Below are positions 28,101 to 37,300 of a stretch of DNA of 64,000 bases, in pieces; within the stretch, counting starts at the first letter, position 1, and every line of letters starts with the position of its first letter. The translations under genes and the position numbers were made by a program. This stretch comes from Flavobacterium psychrotrophum (lineage in GTDB: Bacteria; Bacteroidota; Bacteroidia; Flavobacteriales; Flavobacteriaceae). Under the pieces are notes generated by a model that did not search any database, had not been told where the DNA came from, and worked only from the letters and a program-made list of their open reading frames with translations. The stretch lies in assembly GCF_003403075.1 (NCBI RefSeq), contig NZ_CP031557.1, positions 1,302,001-1,366,000 on the forward strand, given 5' to 3'.

Positions 28101-28283
28101 AACGGCGTTAGCCGATACTTCGGCATTAGCGCCGGTATATTTTGCTGTTACTGTTACCGATGGCGGCACAATATCGGGGAACTGTGTTATGGGTAGCCCG
28201 GCTAATGCCAGTACGCCAAGGAGTACCAGTATTACCGAGATAACCAAAGACAATATCTTTCGTTTGATAAATAGTTCTATCAT
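25170..28283 (-). CDS. HAE1-family RND multidrug efflux pump
   Basis: A 1037-residue inner membrane proton-driven exporter like AcrB, with two six-helix halves and two large periplasmic loops. GIVVDNAIVVVEAV places Asp409-Asn410 where AcrB has the proton-relay pair Asp407-Asp408. The second Asp is thus Asn, which I believe is common in Bacteroidota HAE1 pumps. The helix 10 lysine is present in GLLAKNAILIVEFA. It sits between adaptor and outer membrane factor genes in a three-gene operon. Substrates are not predictable. Confidence 0.95.
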   Translation of the reverse strand: MIELFIKRKILSLVISVILVLLGVLALAGLPITQFPDIVPPSVTVTAKYTGANAEVSANAVALPLERAINGVPGMTYMSTVTSNDGLTLIQVFFEVGTDPDLAAVNVQNRVTTILDELPEEVIRAGVTTEKEVNSMLMYLNVTSTDKIQDEQFIYNFTDINVLQELKRIDGVGRAEIMGQKEYSMRVWLDPQKMHAYSISANEVITSLQKQNISAAPGKVGESSGQMNNELQYVIKYGGKFFEPEQYKEIPIKANADGTILKLKDISNIEFGAMSYGMVSKTDGKPSASIMIKQRPGSNASDVIASIKSKMAELKQTSFPPGMDYNIAYDVSRFLDASIDEVLHTLVEAFLLVGFVVFLFLQDWRSTLIPVLAVPVALIGSFTFMAMLGFSINLLTLFALVLSIGIVVDNAIVVVEAVHVKISEEHMAPLPATISAMKEIAGAVVAITIVMAAVFVPVAFLSGPVGVFYRQFSLTLAISIVISGINALTLTPALCAIILKPHNPDAKKTSLISRFFNGFNNGFDRIINEYTSLLTKFATRTVVTIGLLVVFCLLTWGVGSVLPSGFIPAEDQGMVYVSVTTPQGATVERTEKVLDEVTAIAQQIQGVDNVTTLAGYSIVTEIAGASYGMAMINLKDWSERSISVTDLIQQLNDKTGSITDAQIEVFAPPTVPGFGNASGFELRLLDKSGGSIENTDLVTKNFIRELSASPKIEKSFTSFDATFPQYLIHIDYDMAAKKGVSVDNAMSTLQTMLGSYYATNFIRFSQMYKVMVQASPQFRSAPESILDMYVKNDKGEMVPFSTFISLERVYGPEVLTRYNMYTSAMINGEPAEGFSNADAIATVERIAAEKLPRGFSVEWSGMTREEILSGNQTTYIFGLCVLFVYLLLAAQYESLLLPFPVLLCLPVGIFGSYLALIAVGLDNNIYAQVALVMLIGLLAKNAILIVEFAIARAKEGFGIAESAIEGAKLRFRPILMTSFAFIAGLIPLCIASGAGAVGNRSIGTAAAGGMFIGTVFGLIIIPGLYIVFAKLENTFKK

Positions 28284-28322
28284 GTTGTTTTCTCTTTCTT
28301 CAGGTTGTGTAAATGGATAATT

Positions 28323-29429
28323 TTAAGATGCTTTTCGGGTGGCTGCGTCTTTGACGTTTACCTTATCGCCATCGCGAAGCGACTGCGTGCCTTCCTGTAC
28401 AATACGGTCATTGGCTTTAAGGCCTTTGTCTACAATGTAAATACCGTCCAGCGTACCACCTATGGTAATGTTGGCCATCTTTACCGTATTGTCTTTGTTC
28501 AGAAGAAAAACAAATTGCTTATCCTGTATAGAGAAAACAGATTTTTGAGGAATTAATATAACATTCTTACGGGGTTCGGATATGATAAGTTTCCCCGAGG
28601 TACCATGTTTTATAAAGCCGTTGGGGTTACTAAACTTTGCTTTGTATTGTATAGAACCGGTCTGTCGGTCGATATCGCCATCGGCAGTACGCATTTCTCC
28701 TTTTTTCTCATACAGCATACCATTGGGCAGTATCAGCTGTATGTCGCGCTGCCTTGCTAGGCTGTTTTCCTTCATCATCTGGAAATAGATATTTTCAGGG
28801 ATGGAAAAGTAAGCGTACACATCATCAAGCTGTGAAACATTGGTTAGCAATGCACCGTTTTCTATCAGGCTCCCTTCTTTGTAGGGTAAGCGGTCAATAA
28901 TGCCGTCAAAAGGAGCTGTAATATTGGTAAAGCTTACCTGCTGGCTTATGGCTTTTCGCTCTGCTTCTGCCTGTGCAAGTTTTGCTGCGGCTGCATCATG
29001 CCTGGCTTTGGCAAGTTCAACTTCCTTATCAGCAATAACTTTTTTGTCAAACAGGGTTTGTGCCTGTTCCAGTTCTACTATTGCAATACGTTTATTAGCC
29101 AGCATGTTTTTGTATACCGCATCGGCTTTAAGCAACTGAATTTGCAGTTCAACATCGCTAATCTTAAAAAGAGGCTGCCCTTTTTTTACCTTTTGGCCTT
29201 CGCTCACTAAGACTTTCTCAAGCAGGCCGGAAACGCGGGCGTGTATTTCTACATTATTTCGCGCGTGTATATCGGCTACAAAGCGGTTAGATACTATGGT
29301 ATCTTTTTGTATTACATTATAAACGGGTACTGTTTTAACTTCAGCTTTTTTTCTCTTTGCCTTATCCCCGCACGAAAGTAGCATAAACAGGGATAAAACA
29401 CATATCAGGTGTTTTTTAATGAGGTTCAT
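28323..29429 (-). CDS. RND efflux periplasmic adaptor lipoprotein (AcrA/MexA-like)
   Basis: A 368-residue membrane fusion protein with lipobox FMLLSC (Cys20), a split lipoyl domain (VSGLLEKVLVSEGQKVKKGQ and ITAPFDGIIDRLPYKEGSL), an alpha-hairpin between them (about 100-165) and a beta-barrel. It joins the inner membrane pump to the outer membrane duct. It is the first gene of the operon, 39 nt before the pump gene. The 166 nt upstream show no clear consensus promoter. Confidence 0.93.
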   Translation of the reverse strand: MNLIKKHLICVLSLFMLLSCGDKAKRKKAEVKTVPVYNVIQKDTIVSNRFVADIHARNNVEIHARVSGLLEKVLVSEGQKVKKGQPLFKISDVELQIQLLKADAVYKNMLANKRIAIVELEQAQTLFDKKVIADKEVELAKARHDAAAAKLAQAEAERKAISQQVSFTNITAPFDGIIDRLPYKEGSLIENGALLTNVSQLDDVYAYFSIPENIYFQMMKENSLARQRDIQLILPNGMLYEKKGEMRTADGDIDRQTGSIQYKAKFSNPNGFIKHGTSGKLIISEPRKNVILIPQKSVFSIQDKQFVFLLNKDNTVKMANITIGGTLDGIYIVDKGLKANDRIVQEGTQSLRDGDKVNVKDAATRKAS

Positions 29430-29595
29430 ATAGTAGGTAATGACTGTAACCGCATAGTGTTGCGGTACAGAATTATAGTAAGTGAGAATGATTCGGTATT
29501 TGAGTTAAATAATCACCTAAAAACCTAACCGGTTATTAACAGGAAGGGTTATTAGATTTAACAACGCTATTGATTATTTACAAAAATCTCCTAAC

Positions 29596-29979
29596 TCAAA
29601 ACAACTGGTAAAGGTGAAGATGCGTATGGCGTGCAATATGATAAAGCACCGTAAGCCCATAGTTGCGGGTATCATGGTACTGCCTTACTAATATAAACTC
29701 GCTTTTATAGATATTTGGCTGTGCTGTTGTTTCTAACTGCGTTGCCTTTTTTTTCATTTCGACTTTACGAAATGATTTTATCTTTTGGTTCTTTTTAGAT
29801 TTAAGAAATGAGAAACCGGAACTATTTTTTAAGGGAACAATACGTAAAACACTTGACGTAGGTTTTACAAAACGTTCGGGAGAGGCCTTTTTAAATATAG
29901 ATACAGGCTTACCTGCAGATATCCCCGTAAAGGAAAGCAACAGCCCTAATATCAAATAAAAAAACCTTAAACCTCTCAT
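29596..29979 (-). CDS. Small exported hypothetical protein with His-rich end
   Basis: A 127-residue ORF with a good signal peptide (MRGLRFFYLILGLLLSFTG, cleaved near ISAG), a very basic middle section and a C-terminus rich in His and Tyr (YHIARHTHLHLYQLF). I do not recognise the family. On the minus strand a TATATTTG -7 box lies at 30031-30038, about 50 nt upstream, supporting transcription. Its place ahead of a RND operon resembles that of the small exported protein at 38774 ahead of the metal pump, so an accessory efflux role is possible but unproven. It could be a chance ORF. Confidence 0.4.
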   Translation of the reverse strand: MRGLRFFYLILGLLLSFTGISAGKPVSIFKKASPERFVKPTSSVLRIVPLKNSSGFSFLKSKKNQKIKSFRKVEMKKKATQLETTAQPNIYKSEFILVRQYHDTRNYGLTVLYHIARHTHLHLYQLF

Positions 29980-30234
29980 TAGTAGTTTCTGTTATAAATA
30001 GATTTGAATGTTAGATAATAGTGGAATTTCCAAATATACAATATTGTCAAGCCTGAAATGAAACATTTTAACAAAAAACAACTTTTTAAAAACGAAAATG
30101 GCTGGTATCTGGAATGAGTAAAAATCATTTTAAAGCTGTGTACTTTGTTACATTTATGATTTATTTAGCCTAATGTCCTGAAGTTTTTGCGTAAATTGTA
30201 ATCAATCACCAAATATTATACTATATATTATACT

Positions 30235-30810
30235 ATGCTATTTAAAAAACTTTTCCCGCTACTAATCGTCTTTATCTTATTCTCCTGTGATAATAAAAAG
30301 GAACAAGAACTTATAAACCGGGAAAAGGCACTTTTGGAGCGTGAAAAGCAATTTTCAGATAAAGAGGCTGATTACCAGTCTCTTTTAAAAATAAGGGATA
30401 GCCTTTCAAGCATTACGGCAGTTAAAGATACTCTCGTAAAAAGTATTACTTGGCCGGACAGTCTTCAGGTATTCTGGAACAGTAAAATGGTTTGCAGGGA
30501 ATCAAACTGCAATAATTATGTAATTGGCGACCAGCGCAATGAAGTGTGGCAATTTATATCTGATTCCACCGGAACGTATGCCAACGTCATCAACAATAAC
30601 AAACTCATCCGTGTGTTTAAAGGACAATATGTGGACAACAAAATTATACTTGATTTTGCAACTGACAGTACAGCGAAAAGTAATATGAAGGTGAATATAG
30701 TGTTGGATGACCTAAAGAAAAATGTCATTAAAGGCATACAAACTATTAGCAGCCAAAACAACTGTAAAGCTACTTTTTCTGTTGAACTTACTCCATCCCC
30801 TAAAAAATAA
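30235..30810 (+). CDS. Hypothetical lipoprotein with N-terminal coiled coil
   Basis: A 191-residue lipoprotein (FILFSCDNKK, Cys19). A charged helix/coiled coil (about 24-60, rich in EK pairs) follows the anchor. A beta-rich domain comes next, including a CRESNCNNYVIGDQR segment whose two Cys could form a disulphide. The function is unknown. It starts with ATG and ends 3 nt before the next gene, an antiporter, so the two form an operon. The pairing suggests a role in envelope or ion stress, but nothing in the sequence proves it. Confidence 0.7.
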   Translation: MLFKKLFPLLIVFILFSCDNKKEQELINREKALLEREKQFSDKEADYQSLLKIRDSLSSITAVKDTLVKSITWPDSLQVFWNSKMVCRESNCNNYVIGDQRNEVWQFISDSTGTYANVINNNKLIRVFKGQYVDNKIILDFATDSTAKSNMKVNIVLDDLKKNVIKGIQTISSQNNCKATFSVELTPSPKK

Positions 30811-30813
30811 TTT

Positions 30814-32934
30814 ATGCTGCTTAGTATACACCACGTCACTTTTCCAATTGAGGATCCACTACTCAAATTCTTAATAGAGCTTATCATCATACTCTGCATC
30901 CCCCTTTTGCTCAATAAGATTAAAGTGCCACATTTGCTTGGGCTTATTATTGCCGGGGCTGTAATCGGCCCCAACGGCTTCAATGTGCTTTCAAGAGACA
31001 GCAGTGTAGTGGTTACCGGTACCACAGGATTGTTGTATATCATGTTCCTTGCAGGCCTGGAAATTGATATGGGGGACTTCAAGAAGAATAAATGGAAGAG
31101 CTTAACGTTTTCAATCTATACTTTTGCTGCGCCATTCGTATTGGGCTTTTTGGGCGGCTACTACATCTTGCATTTTTCTATTTTAACCTCTGTGTTGTTT
31201 GCCAGCTTGTTCTCATCCCATACACTCATCGTATATCCTATGGTAAACAGTTTAGGTATAGCTAAAAACCTTTCGGTTAATATAACCGTGGGTGGCACTA
31301 TGATTACCGATGTATTGTCGTTATTAGTTTTAGCCGTTGTGGTAGGAATGTCCCAAGGCGAAGTAGGTACTTCTTTTTGGGTACAGCTTTCAGCCTCTAT
31401 GGCGGTGTTCACGTTGATTGTACTTCTGGTCTTCCCGATTATTGCACGCTGGTTCTTTAAAAATGTGGAGGACAAAATATCGCAGTATATTTTTGTTATA
31501 GTCATGATTTATATGGCAGCACTGCTGGCAGAGCTTGCCGGTATTGAAGCAATCATTGGGGCATTCTTTGCCGGGCTGGCACTTAACAGGCTTATCCCGC
31601 ATACTTCTTCCCTTATGAATCGCGTGGAGTTTGTAGGTAATGCCATTTTTATCCCCTTTTTCCTGATAAGTGTTGGGATGCTGATTGATTTTAATGCATT
31701 TATACAAAGTTGGGAAACCCTGGGTGTTGCGGGCATAATGCTTGTGGCATCAATTGGGGGTAAGTATCTTGCTGCGATGCTAACCAAAAAAACTTTCCGA
31801 CTGACAAACGATGAAGGGCAGCTGATTTTCGGGATGAGTGCCGCATCGGCAGCAGCCACACTGGCATCAGTGATGGTTGGGTATAATATCATCATATCGG
31901 AGAATGAAGCAGGGGAGCCCATCAGGTTGCTGAACGAGCATGTGTTGAATGGCAGCATTCTTCTAATACTTATATCCTGTACGGTTTCTTCATTTGTAGC
32001 TATGGCCAGCGCCCAACGTATCGCTGAAGCAGATAAGGACAATACGGTATCCGGAAAAAGCGAGGAAAAAGAAAAAATCCTACTGGCTATAAACCACACT
32101 ACTACAGTTGAAAAATTAGTGAACTTGGGACTATTGGTTAAGACAATCACTAATAAAGACCGCCTTTTCGGTATTAACGTAATTAATGAAGAAGCCAATG
32201 AATCCTCTGCAAAAAATGCCGAAAAGATATTGGGCGCGGCCGTAAATATGGCCTCGGCCGCTGACGTAAAGCTAAATGCCATTACCCGCCATGATAATGA
32301 TGTGGTCAGTGGCATTAACAATGTAATTAAAGAACAGGGCATTACCGACCTTATCATTGGGCTTGAGGATGAAAAAGGTTTTTCTACTGCTTTTACCGAC
32401 AACCTCTATAACGGATATTTACGCAATAAAAATGCTAATGTAATTGTATATCACGCCGTGCAGCCGGTATCAACCATTAAAAAATACATAGTGCTTGTTC
32501 CTGCCAATGCCGAAAAAGATGCTGGTTTCTTCCACGCAATGCTCCGAATATGGAATATAGGGCGAAATTCAGGTGCTTCCATGATTTTTTATGGAAGTAG
32601 CAGTACCCTGGATATTTTAAAGCGCATTATAAAAAAGGCAAATATTGAAGCTAAATTCAACGCCGTTACAACATGGCAACAGGCTCAAGAAGCAGCTTAT
32701 AATTTGGGAGATAATGAAGGTTTGATCGTAATGATGGCAGACAGGGGCATGTACTCTTATTTCCCACAGATGCGCGCAGTCCCCGAATTGCTGAATCAAA
32801 AATTAAATGGCCATAATTATATGCTTATTTACCCATTCTCCAAAACTTATAAAACTATAACAGAAAAAAGAGCTGTTAGTAATCATCATGATTTTGCCGA
32901 AATAGGAAAAGTTATTGGAAAGATATTTAAATAA
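30814..32934 (+). CDS. CPA2 Na+(K+)/H+ antiporter with C-terminal Usp-like domain
   Basis: A 706-residue protein. The first 400 residues form the CPA2 exchanger (PHLLGLIIAGAVIGPNGFNVL, FLAGLEIDMGDFKKNKW, EAIIGAFFAGLALNRLIP). Residues about 425-705 are a soluble tail with alternating strands and helices resembling two universal-stress-protein folds (KILLAINHTTTVEKLVNLGLL, KYIVLVPANAEKDAGF). It exchanges monovalent cations for protons across the inner membrane, and the tail may sense nucleotides. It follows the lipoprotein gene by 3 nt. Its stop codon directly abuts the hairpin of repeat copy A. Confidence 0.88.
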   Translation: MLLSIHHVTFPIEDPLLKFLIELIIILCIPLLLNKIKVPHLLGLIIAGAVIGPNGFNVLSRDSSVVVTGTTGLLYIMFLAGLEIDMGDFKKNKWKSLTFSIYTFAAPFVLGFLGGYYILHFSILTSVLFASLFSSHTLIVYPMVNSLGIAKNLSVNITVGGTMITDVLSLLVLAVVVGMSQGEVGTSFWVQLSASMAVFTLIVLLVFPIIARWFFKNVEDKISQYIFVIVMIYMAALLAELAGIEAIIGAFFAGLALNRLIPHTSSLMNRVEFVGNAIFIPFFLISVGMLIDFNAFIQSWETLGVAGIMLVASIGGKYLAAMLTKKTFRLTNDEGQLIFGMSAASAAATLASVMVGYNIIISENEAGEPIRLLNEHVLNGSILLILISCTVSSFVAMASAQRIAEADKDNTVSGKSEEKEKILLAINHTTTVEKLVNLGLLVKTITNKDRLFGINVINEEANESSAKNAEKILGAAVNMASAADVKLNAITRHDNDVVSGINNVIKEQGITDLIIGLEDEKGFSTAFTDNLYNGYLRNKNANVIVYHAVQPVSTIKKYIVLVPANAEKDAGFFHAMLRIWNIGRNSGASMIFYGSSSTLDILKRIIKKANIEAKFNAVTTWQQAQEAAYNLGDNEGLIVMMADRGMYSYFPQMRAVPELLNQKLNGHNYMLIYPFSKTYKTITEKRAVSNHHDFAEIGKVIGKIFK

Positions 32935-33043
32935 CCAAAGCCATTGTCTTCCAGTGGCTTTGGTTGACTTTGTGTGGAGTGTCATGGATCACAGTCGAAC
33001 ACCTTGCTCCAATTTTGACGTTTTTTGAAACTTTAAAATAAGT
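32935..33043 (+). repeat. Intergenic repeat family, copy A
   Basis: The hairpin CCAAAGCCATTG/CAGTGGCTTTGG (32935-32946 with 32952-32963, loop TCTTC) is followed by a tail shared with the other copies: TGTCA-GGATCACAG, TCGAACACC and CCAATTTTGACGTTTTTTGAA. It starts on the base after the antiporter stop codon, so it can also act as its terminator. Confidence 0.75.
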
Positions 33044-33061
33044 ATAAATATGAACTCAATT

Positions 33062-33150
33062 ACTCCATTGTCTTCCAATGACGTTGTTTGTCATCTATAA
33101 AGTGTTTGTATTACAATTGAACATTTAGTCCCAATTTTAAAGTCGATATA
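33062..33150 (+). repeat. Intergenic repeat family, copy B (degenerate)
   Basis: CCATTG-TCTTC-CAATGA hairpin core, then TTTGTCAT, ATTACA, GAACA and CCCAATTTT in the same order as in the other copies but with many changes. It lies just beyond the 3' end of the metal adaptor gene and about 125 bp after copy A. Confidence 0.6.
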
Positions 33151-33168
33151 ATTATAAAGTAAATCGCT

Positions 33169-34308
33169 TTATTCTTCCTCCCCACTATTCATAGCCTTCA
33201 TAAGTAATGAATAGGCATTTTTAACTACAAGTTTAGATGAAACAGTAATTGTTTCCGACTCAAATTGTTTAAAGCCATCCTGTAAAATACCCGTTTTTAC
33301 TGCTATCATGGTGTAGCTACCGTTACCCTTGTCCTCAAAAACATAGCTTTTGCCTTGCCAGTCTACAATGGCTTCTTGCGGTAAGGCCAATTGCTTTTTA
33401 TTTTTTATGTGAATATTGGCGTTTACAAATAATCCCGGAATAAATACAACATCATAGCGGTAAAGTTTTGCAGTTACAACCGCTGCACGATCGGCATTCA
33501 GGCTATGGTTTATAAACTGAATTTTGGCAGTGTATTTCTTCTCCGGGTTATCGTTGCTGTATACGTCAAGCTGCTGTCCGGTTTTAAGATATTGCACGTC
33601 TTTCTCAAAAGCATTAAAAGTCAGCATCACATCATTCATATCAGTCAGCTCAAAAAGCATCTCTGTTGGCGCTACATACTTACCTACATTCACATTGACC
33701 TTAGAGACTAATCCGCTTACAGGAGATAAGATACTTATTGATTTACTTATATTGGCTGAAGTCAGCCTGCTAACATTTACACCCAATAGTTCAAGCTTTT
33801 GCTTTAAGGAAGCTGTGGCAATACGCTGGGTTTCACGCTCGGCGCTAATTTGCTCAAAAAGCTTATCGCTGCTGGCCTTTTTGGCATTCAGTTCCTTTTG
33901 GCGTGTGTACTCCATTTCTGCCACATTAAACAGCTCTTTAGCTGTAAGATAGTCTTGCTGTAGTTGAATGTACTGCATGTCTTCAATTATTGCTAAAACC
34001 TGTCCTTTCTGAACATGCATGCCGGGTTGAACATTCGTTTTTCGGATATATCCGCCTAAAGGAAAGGTTACATTTACCAAACTTTGCGGAGGTACAGTAA
34101 CCTCTCCCTGCAACTGCACGGTACCGCTCAGTTCCTTTTCTTCTGGAGAACCAACAACTATTCCGGCATTCTTTGCCTGCTCTGGGGTTAGGGTTACAAT
34201 ATTGGGAGCCGAGGCTTGTGTTGTTTCTGCTTTAGTTTCCGTTTCTTCTTTTTTACCACACGATACCAAAGCCAGTATCGCAGCGGTTACTATTATATAC
34301 TTTTTCAT
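33169..34308 (-). CDS. Heavy-metal RND efflux adaptor lipoprotein (CusB/CzcB-like)
   Basis: A 379-residue membrane fusion protein with lipobox LALVSC (Cys17), lipoyl halves (FPLGGYIRKTNVQPGMHVQKG and ILSPVSGLVSKVNVNVGKYV), an alpha-hairpin and a beta-barrel. It links the CusA-like pump and its fused outer membrane part. It is the last gene of the metal efflux operon, 3 nt after the pump. No His/Met-rich extension that would reveal the metal is present. Copper/silver or cobalt/zinc/cadmium remain possible. Confidence 0.9.
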   Translation of the reverse strand: MKKYIIVTAAILALVSCGKKEETETKAETTQASAPNIVTLTPEQAKNAGIVVGSPEEKELSGTVQLQGEVTVPPQSLVNVTFPLGGYIRKTNVQPGMHVQKGQVLAIIEDMQYIQLQQDYLTAKELFNVAEMEYTRQKELNAKKASSDKLFEQISAERETQRIATASLKQKLELLGVNVSRLTSANISKSISILSPVSGLVSKVNVNVGKYVAPTEMLFELTDMNDVMLTFNAFEKDVQYLKTGQQLDVYSNDNPEKKYTAKIQFINHSLNADRAAVVTAKLYRYDVVFIPGLFVNANIHIKNKKQLALPQEAIVDWQGKSYVFEDKGNGSYTMIAVKTGILQDGFKQFESETITVSSKLVVKNAYSLLMKAMNSGEEE

Positions 34309-34311
34309 TTG

Positions 34312-37300
34312 TTACAGGTTTGTAAGGGTTTGCAGTGCTATCACTGCTTTGTTATAATTATTTACGGTGTCCAGGTATTCATTTTTTATGGTAATGGCCT
34401 GGTTTACCACCACTACCCATTGCAGGTAGTCTATATCACCATTGCCCAATTGGTCGTTTGCCGCATTGATAATGGTTTGCGCATTGGCAAGCCCCTCGTT
34501 TTCATAATAACTAAGGCTGGCATTATACTTTTCTACTTCTTTAACCGCATTGACCAATTGTGCAAACAGTTCTGTTTTTACGGCTGAAGCCTGTGCCTCA
34601 TAATTTTGATACTCGGCTTTGGCAGCTTTATTTTTTGCCGACTGGCTCCCAAAAAATAGTGGTATGCTAATACCTGCCGTTATGTAACTGAAGCGGTTAC
34701 CTGTGCCGTAGTAAGTATCCTGTCCGGCGGCATTGGTCTGGAAACCGGTTATGCTCAGGTTATTGTACCCCAGGTTAAAATCAGGCAACATACGGGCACG
34801 CTCGGTTTTCCAACGCCATTTTGCGGCTTCGGTTTCGTGTTGCCAAAGTTTTGATAAGGGGAAATCATCAGCGGATTGCATTTCTGAAAGCGGGCTAAAA
34901 TCAATCTTTATGCTGTCAGTCTGTGGAACATAGCTTACACTGTCCTGCAACACAGCGTTAAACGAGCGGAGTGTAATATCAACATCCTGCTGTATCATAT
35001 TCAGCTGGTTGGTATAGTATTGCCGTGCCGACTGCGAGGCACTTTTCTCTAACACATTGGTTTCGCCAACCTTAAAACGGAGTTGCGATTTATCTTCCAT
35101 CAGGCGGTAAATACTATCTGCATACTTTAGTAATTCTCGTTTATTATTCAGCCATTGCAACTCATAATACAGCGTGCGCACACTGGCCTTAATCTGCTGT
35201 TGCGTGAGTTGGGTTTGTGCCTTAGCGGCCTCAACTCCGGCCATAAGGGCTTTCTTTTGCCTCGTGTACACCGTTGGGAAATTAAACGACTGGCTTATGC
35301 CAAAACGCGTGTCGTTCATGCGGCTGTTAAACTGCCCGTAATCAGCATCAATCACAGTTTTAGGCAAGTCATACGCTGACCTGGTCAGGTAGTTTTTAGA
35401 TTGCTCGTTGTATTTTGCAGCGCTAACACGTTTGTTGTTTTTAAGGGCAATATCTATGGATTGCTGTAACGAGACTTTTTCAGGTTGCTGCGCAAACATA
35501 CCGTTTATGCTAAAGATCAACAGTACTATGGTAGCAATATTACCCAAATTCTTCTTTTTCATTTTTCTTTTAAGGGGTTTGATGTGATAGCTCATAAGGT
35601 AAATGGCAGGCAGCACAAATAGCGTAAGCAATGTCGCTGTAACCAACCCACCAATAACCACAGTAGCTAAGGGACGCTGCACCTCGGCTCCTGCACCGTT
35701 GCTCAGTGCCATAGGTAAAAAGCCAAGCGATGCCACAGCAGCTGTCATCAGTACTGGGCGCAGCCTGTTTTTAGTACCGGTTAGGATAATTTGTAGCGGG
35801 TCGGTTTGTTCGCCATATTTCTGTATGCGGTTAAATTCTGATATCAGTACAATACCGTTAAGTACCGCTACGCCAAAGAGCGCAATAAAGCCAACTCCGG
35901 CTGAAATACTAAAAGGCATATCACGGAGGAACAACCCAAACACCCCTCCAATAGCCGATAGTGGTATGGCTGTAAAGATGATAATACCCTCTTTAAACGA
36001 TCGGAACGCGAAATAAAGTAATGCGAATATCATGAGTAGCGCGGCAGGTACGGCAATACCTAGGCGGCTTTTTGCCTGCTGCAGGTTTTCAAAAGCACCG
36101 CCATAAGTAATATAATACCCCGGGTCGAATTTAATTTCGGCGTTTACTTTTTGCTGTAGCTCGTTCACAATGCTTTGTACATCGCGTCCACGCACGTTAA
36201 AACCAACAATGATACGCCTTTTGGCATCTTCACGCTGTATTTGGTTAGGACCTTCAATTTCCTTTACTGAAGCCACCTGGTACAACGGTATCTGCGCACC
36301 CGAAGGTGTTGCTACAAGTAAGTTGCGCACATCATCAATACCTTGCCTGCTATTGTTTTCTACACGCACCACAAGGTCGAACCGTTTTTCTCCTTCATAG
36401 ATATTACCTGCTACTGCACCGGCAAAAGCGGCATTAACCGTACGGTTAATATCCTGCACGTACAGGCCGTATTTAGCCATTTCTGCCCAGTTGTAGTCAA
36501 TAACAATCTGTGGCATACCGATAACTTTTTCTACATACAGGTCGGCTGTCCCTTTAACCGTGCGGCTTATGGTACCAAGTTTTTCAGAATATTCCGCCAG
36601 CTTATCAAGGTCTTCGCCATATATTTTACATACTACATCCTGTTTGGCACCGGTCATTAGTTCGTTAAAACGCATTTGTACCGGATACTGGAAACCCGTA
36701 CTTACTCCCGGCGCAACATTCTGTACTGTCTTGGACATTTTTTCTGCCAGTTCGGGGAATGACGATGCGCTTGTCCATTCTGATTTGTCTTTCAGTACAA
36801 TAATCATATCGCCACCTTCAATAGGCATGGGGTCGGTTGGGATTTCAGCACTACCTATACGCGATACCACTTTTTTAACCTCGGGATATTGCTTTTTCAG
36901 TTCCTTCGATATTTTAGTTATCGTTTCAGCTGTGGTAGTAAGGTTTGTACCTAACAACAGGCGGGTTTCTACGGCAAAATCACCTTCTTCAAGCTGAGGG
37001 ATGAATTCGCCGCCCATTTGCATAAACAGAAACACTGCAATGGCAAATAAGGCAACTGCAATACCTACAAGGGCTTTACGAATTTTTAGCGCCTTATTTA
37101 ATGCACTTTCATACCAGCCTTCCAACTTAGCCATTACACGGTCGGAAATATTAGACTTATGGCTTATCTTTTTACTGATGAACAGCGCGCTCACCATGGG
37201 TACATACGTCAGTGAAAGGATAAATGCCCCAAGTATAGCAAAGGCAACGGTTTGTGCCATAGGCTTAAACATTTTACCTTCAATACCCGAAAGCGAGAGT

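Noticed and set aside
25170..28283. Loss of pump function because of Asn410 in place of the second proton-relay Asp
   Set aside because: I believe this Asn is common in HAE1 pumps of the phylum, and the rest of the relay (Asp409 and the helix-10 Lys) is intact.
31509..32402. Minus-strand ORF of 297 codons opposite the antiporter
   Set aside because: Antisense shadow of the conserved antiporter; low-complexity Ser/Ile/Pro composition.
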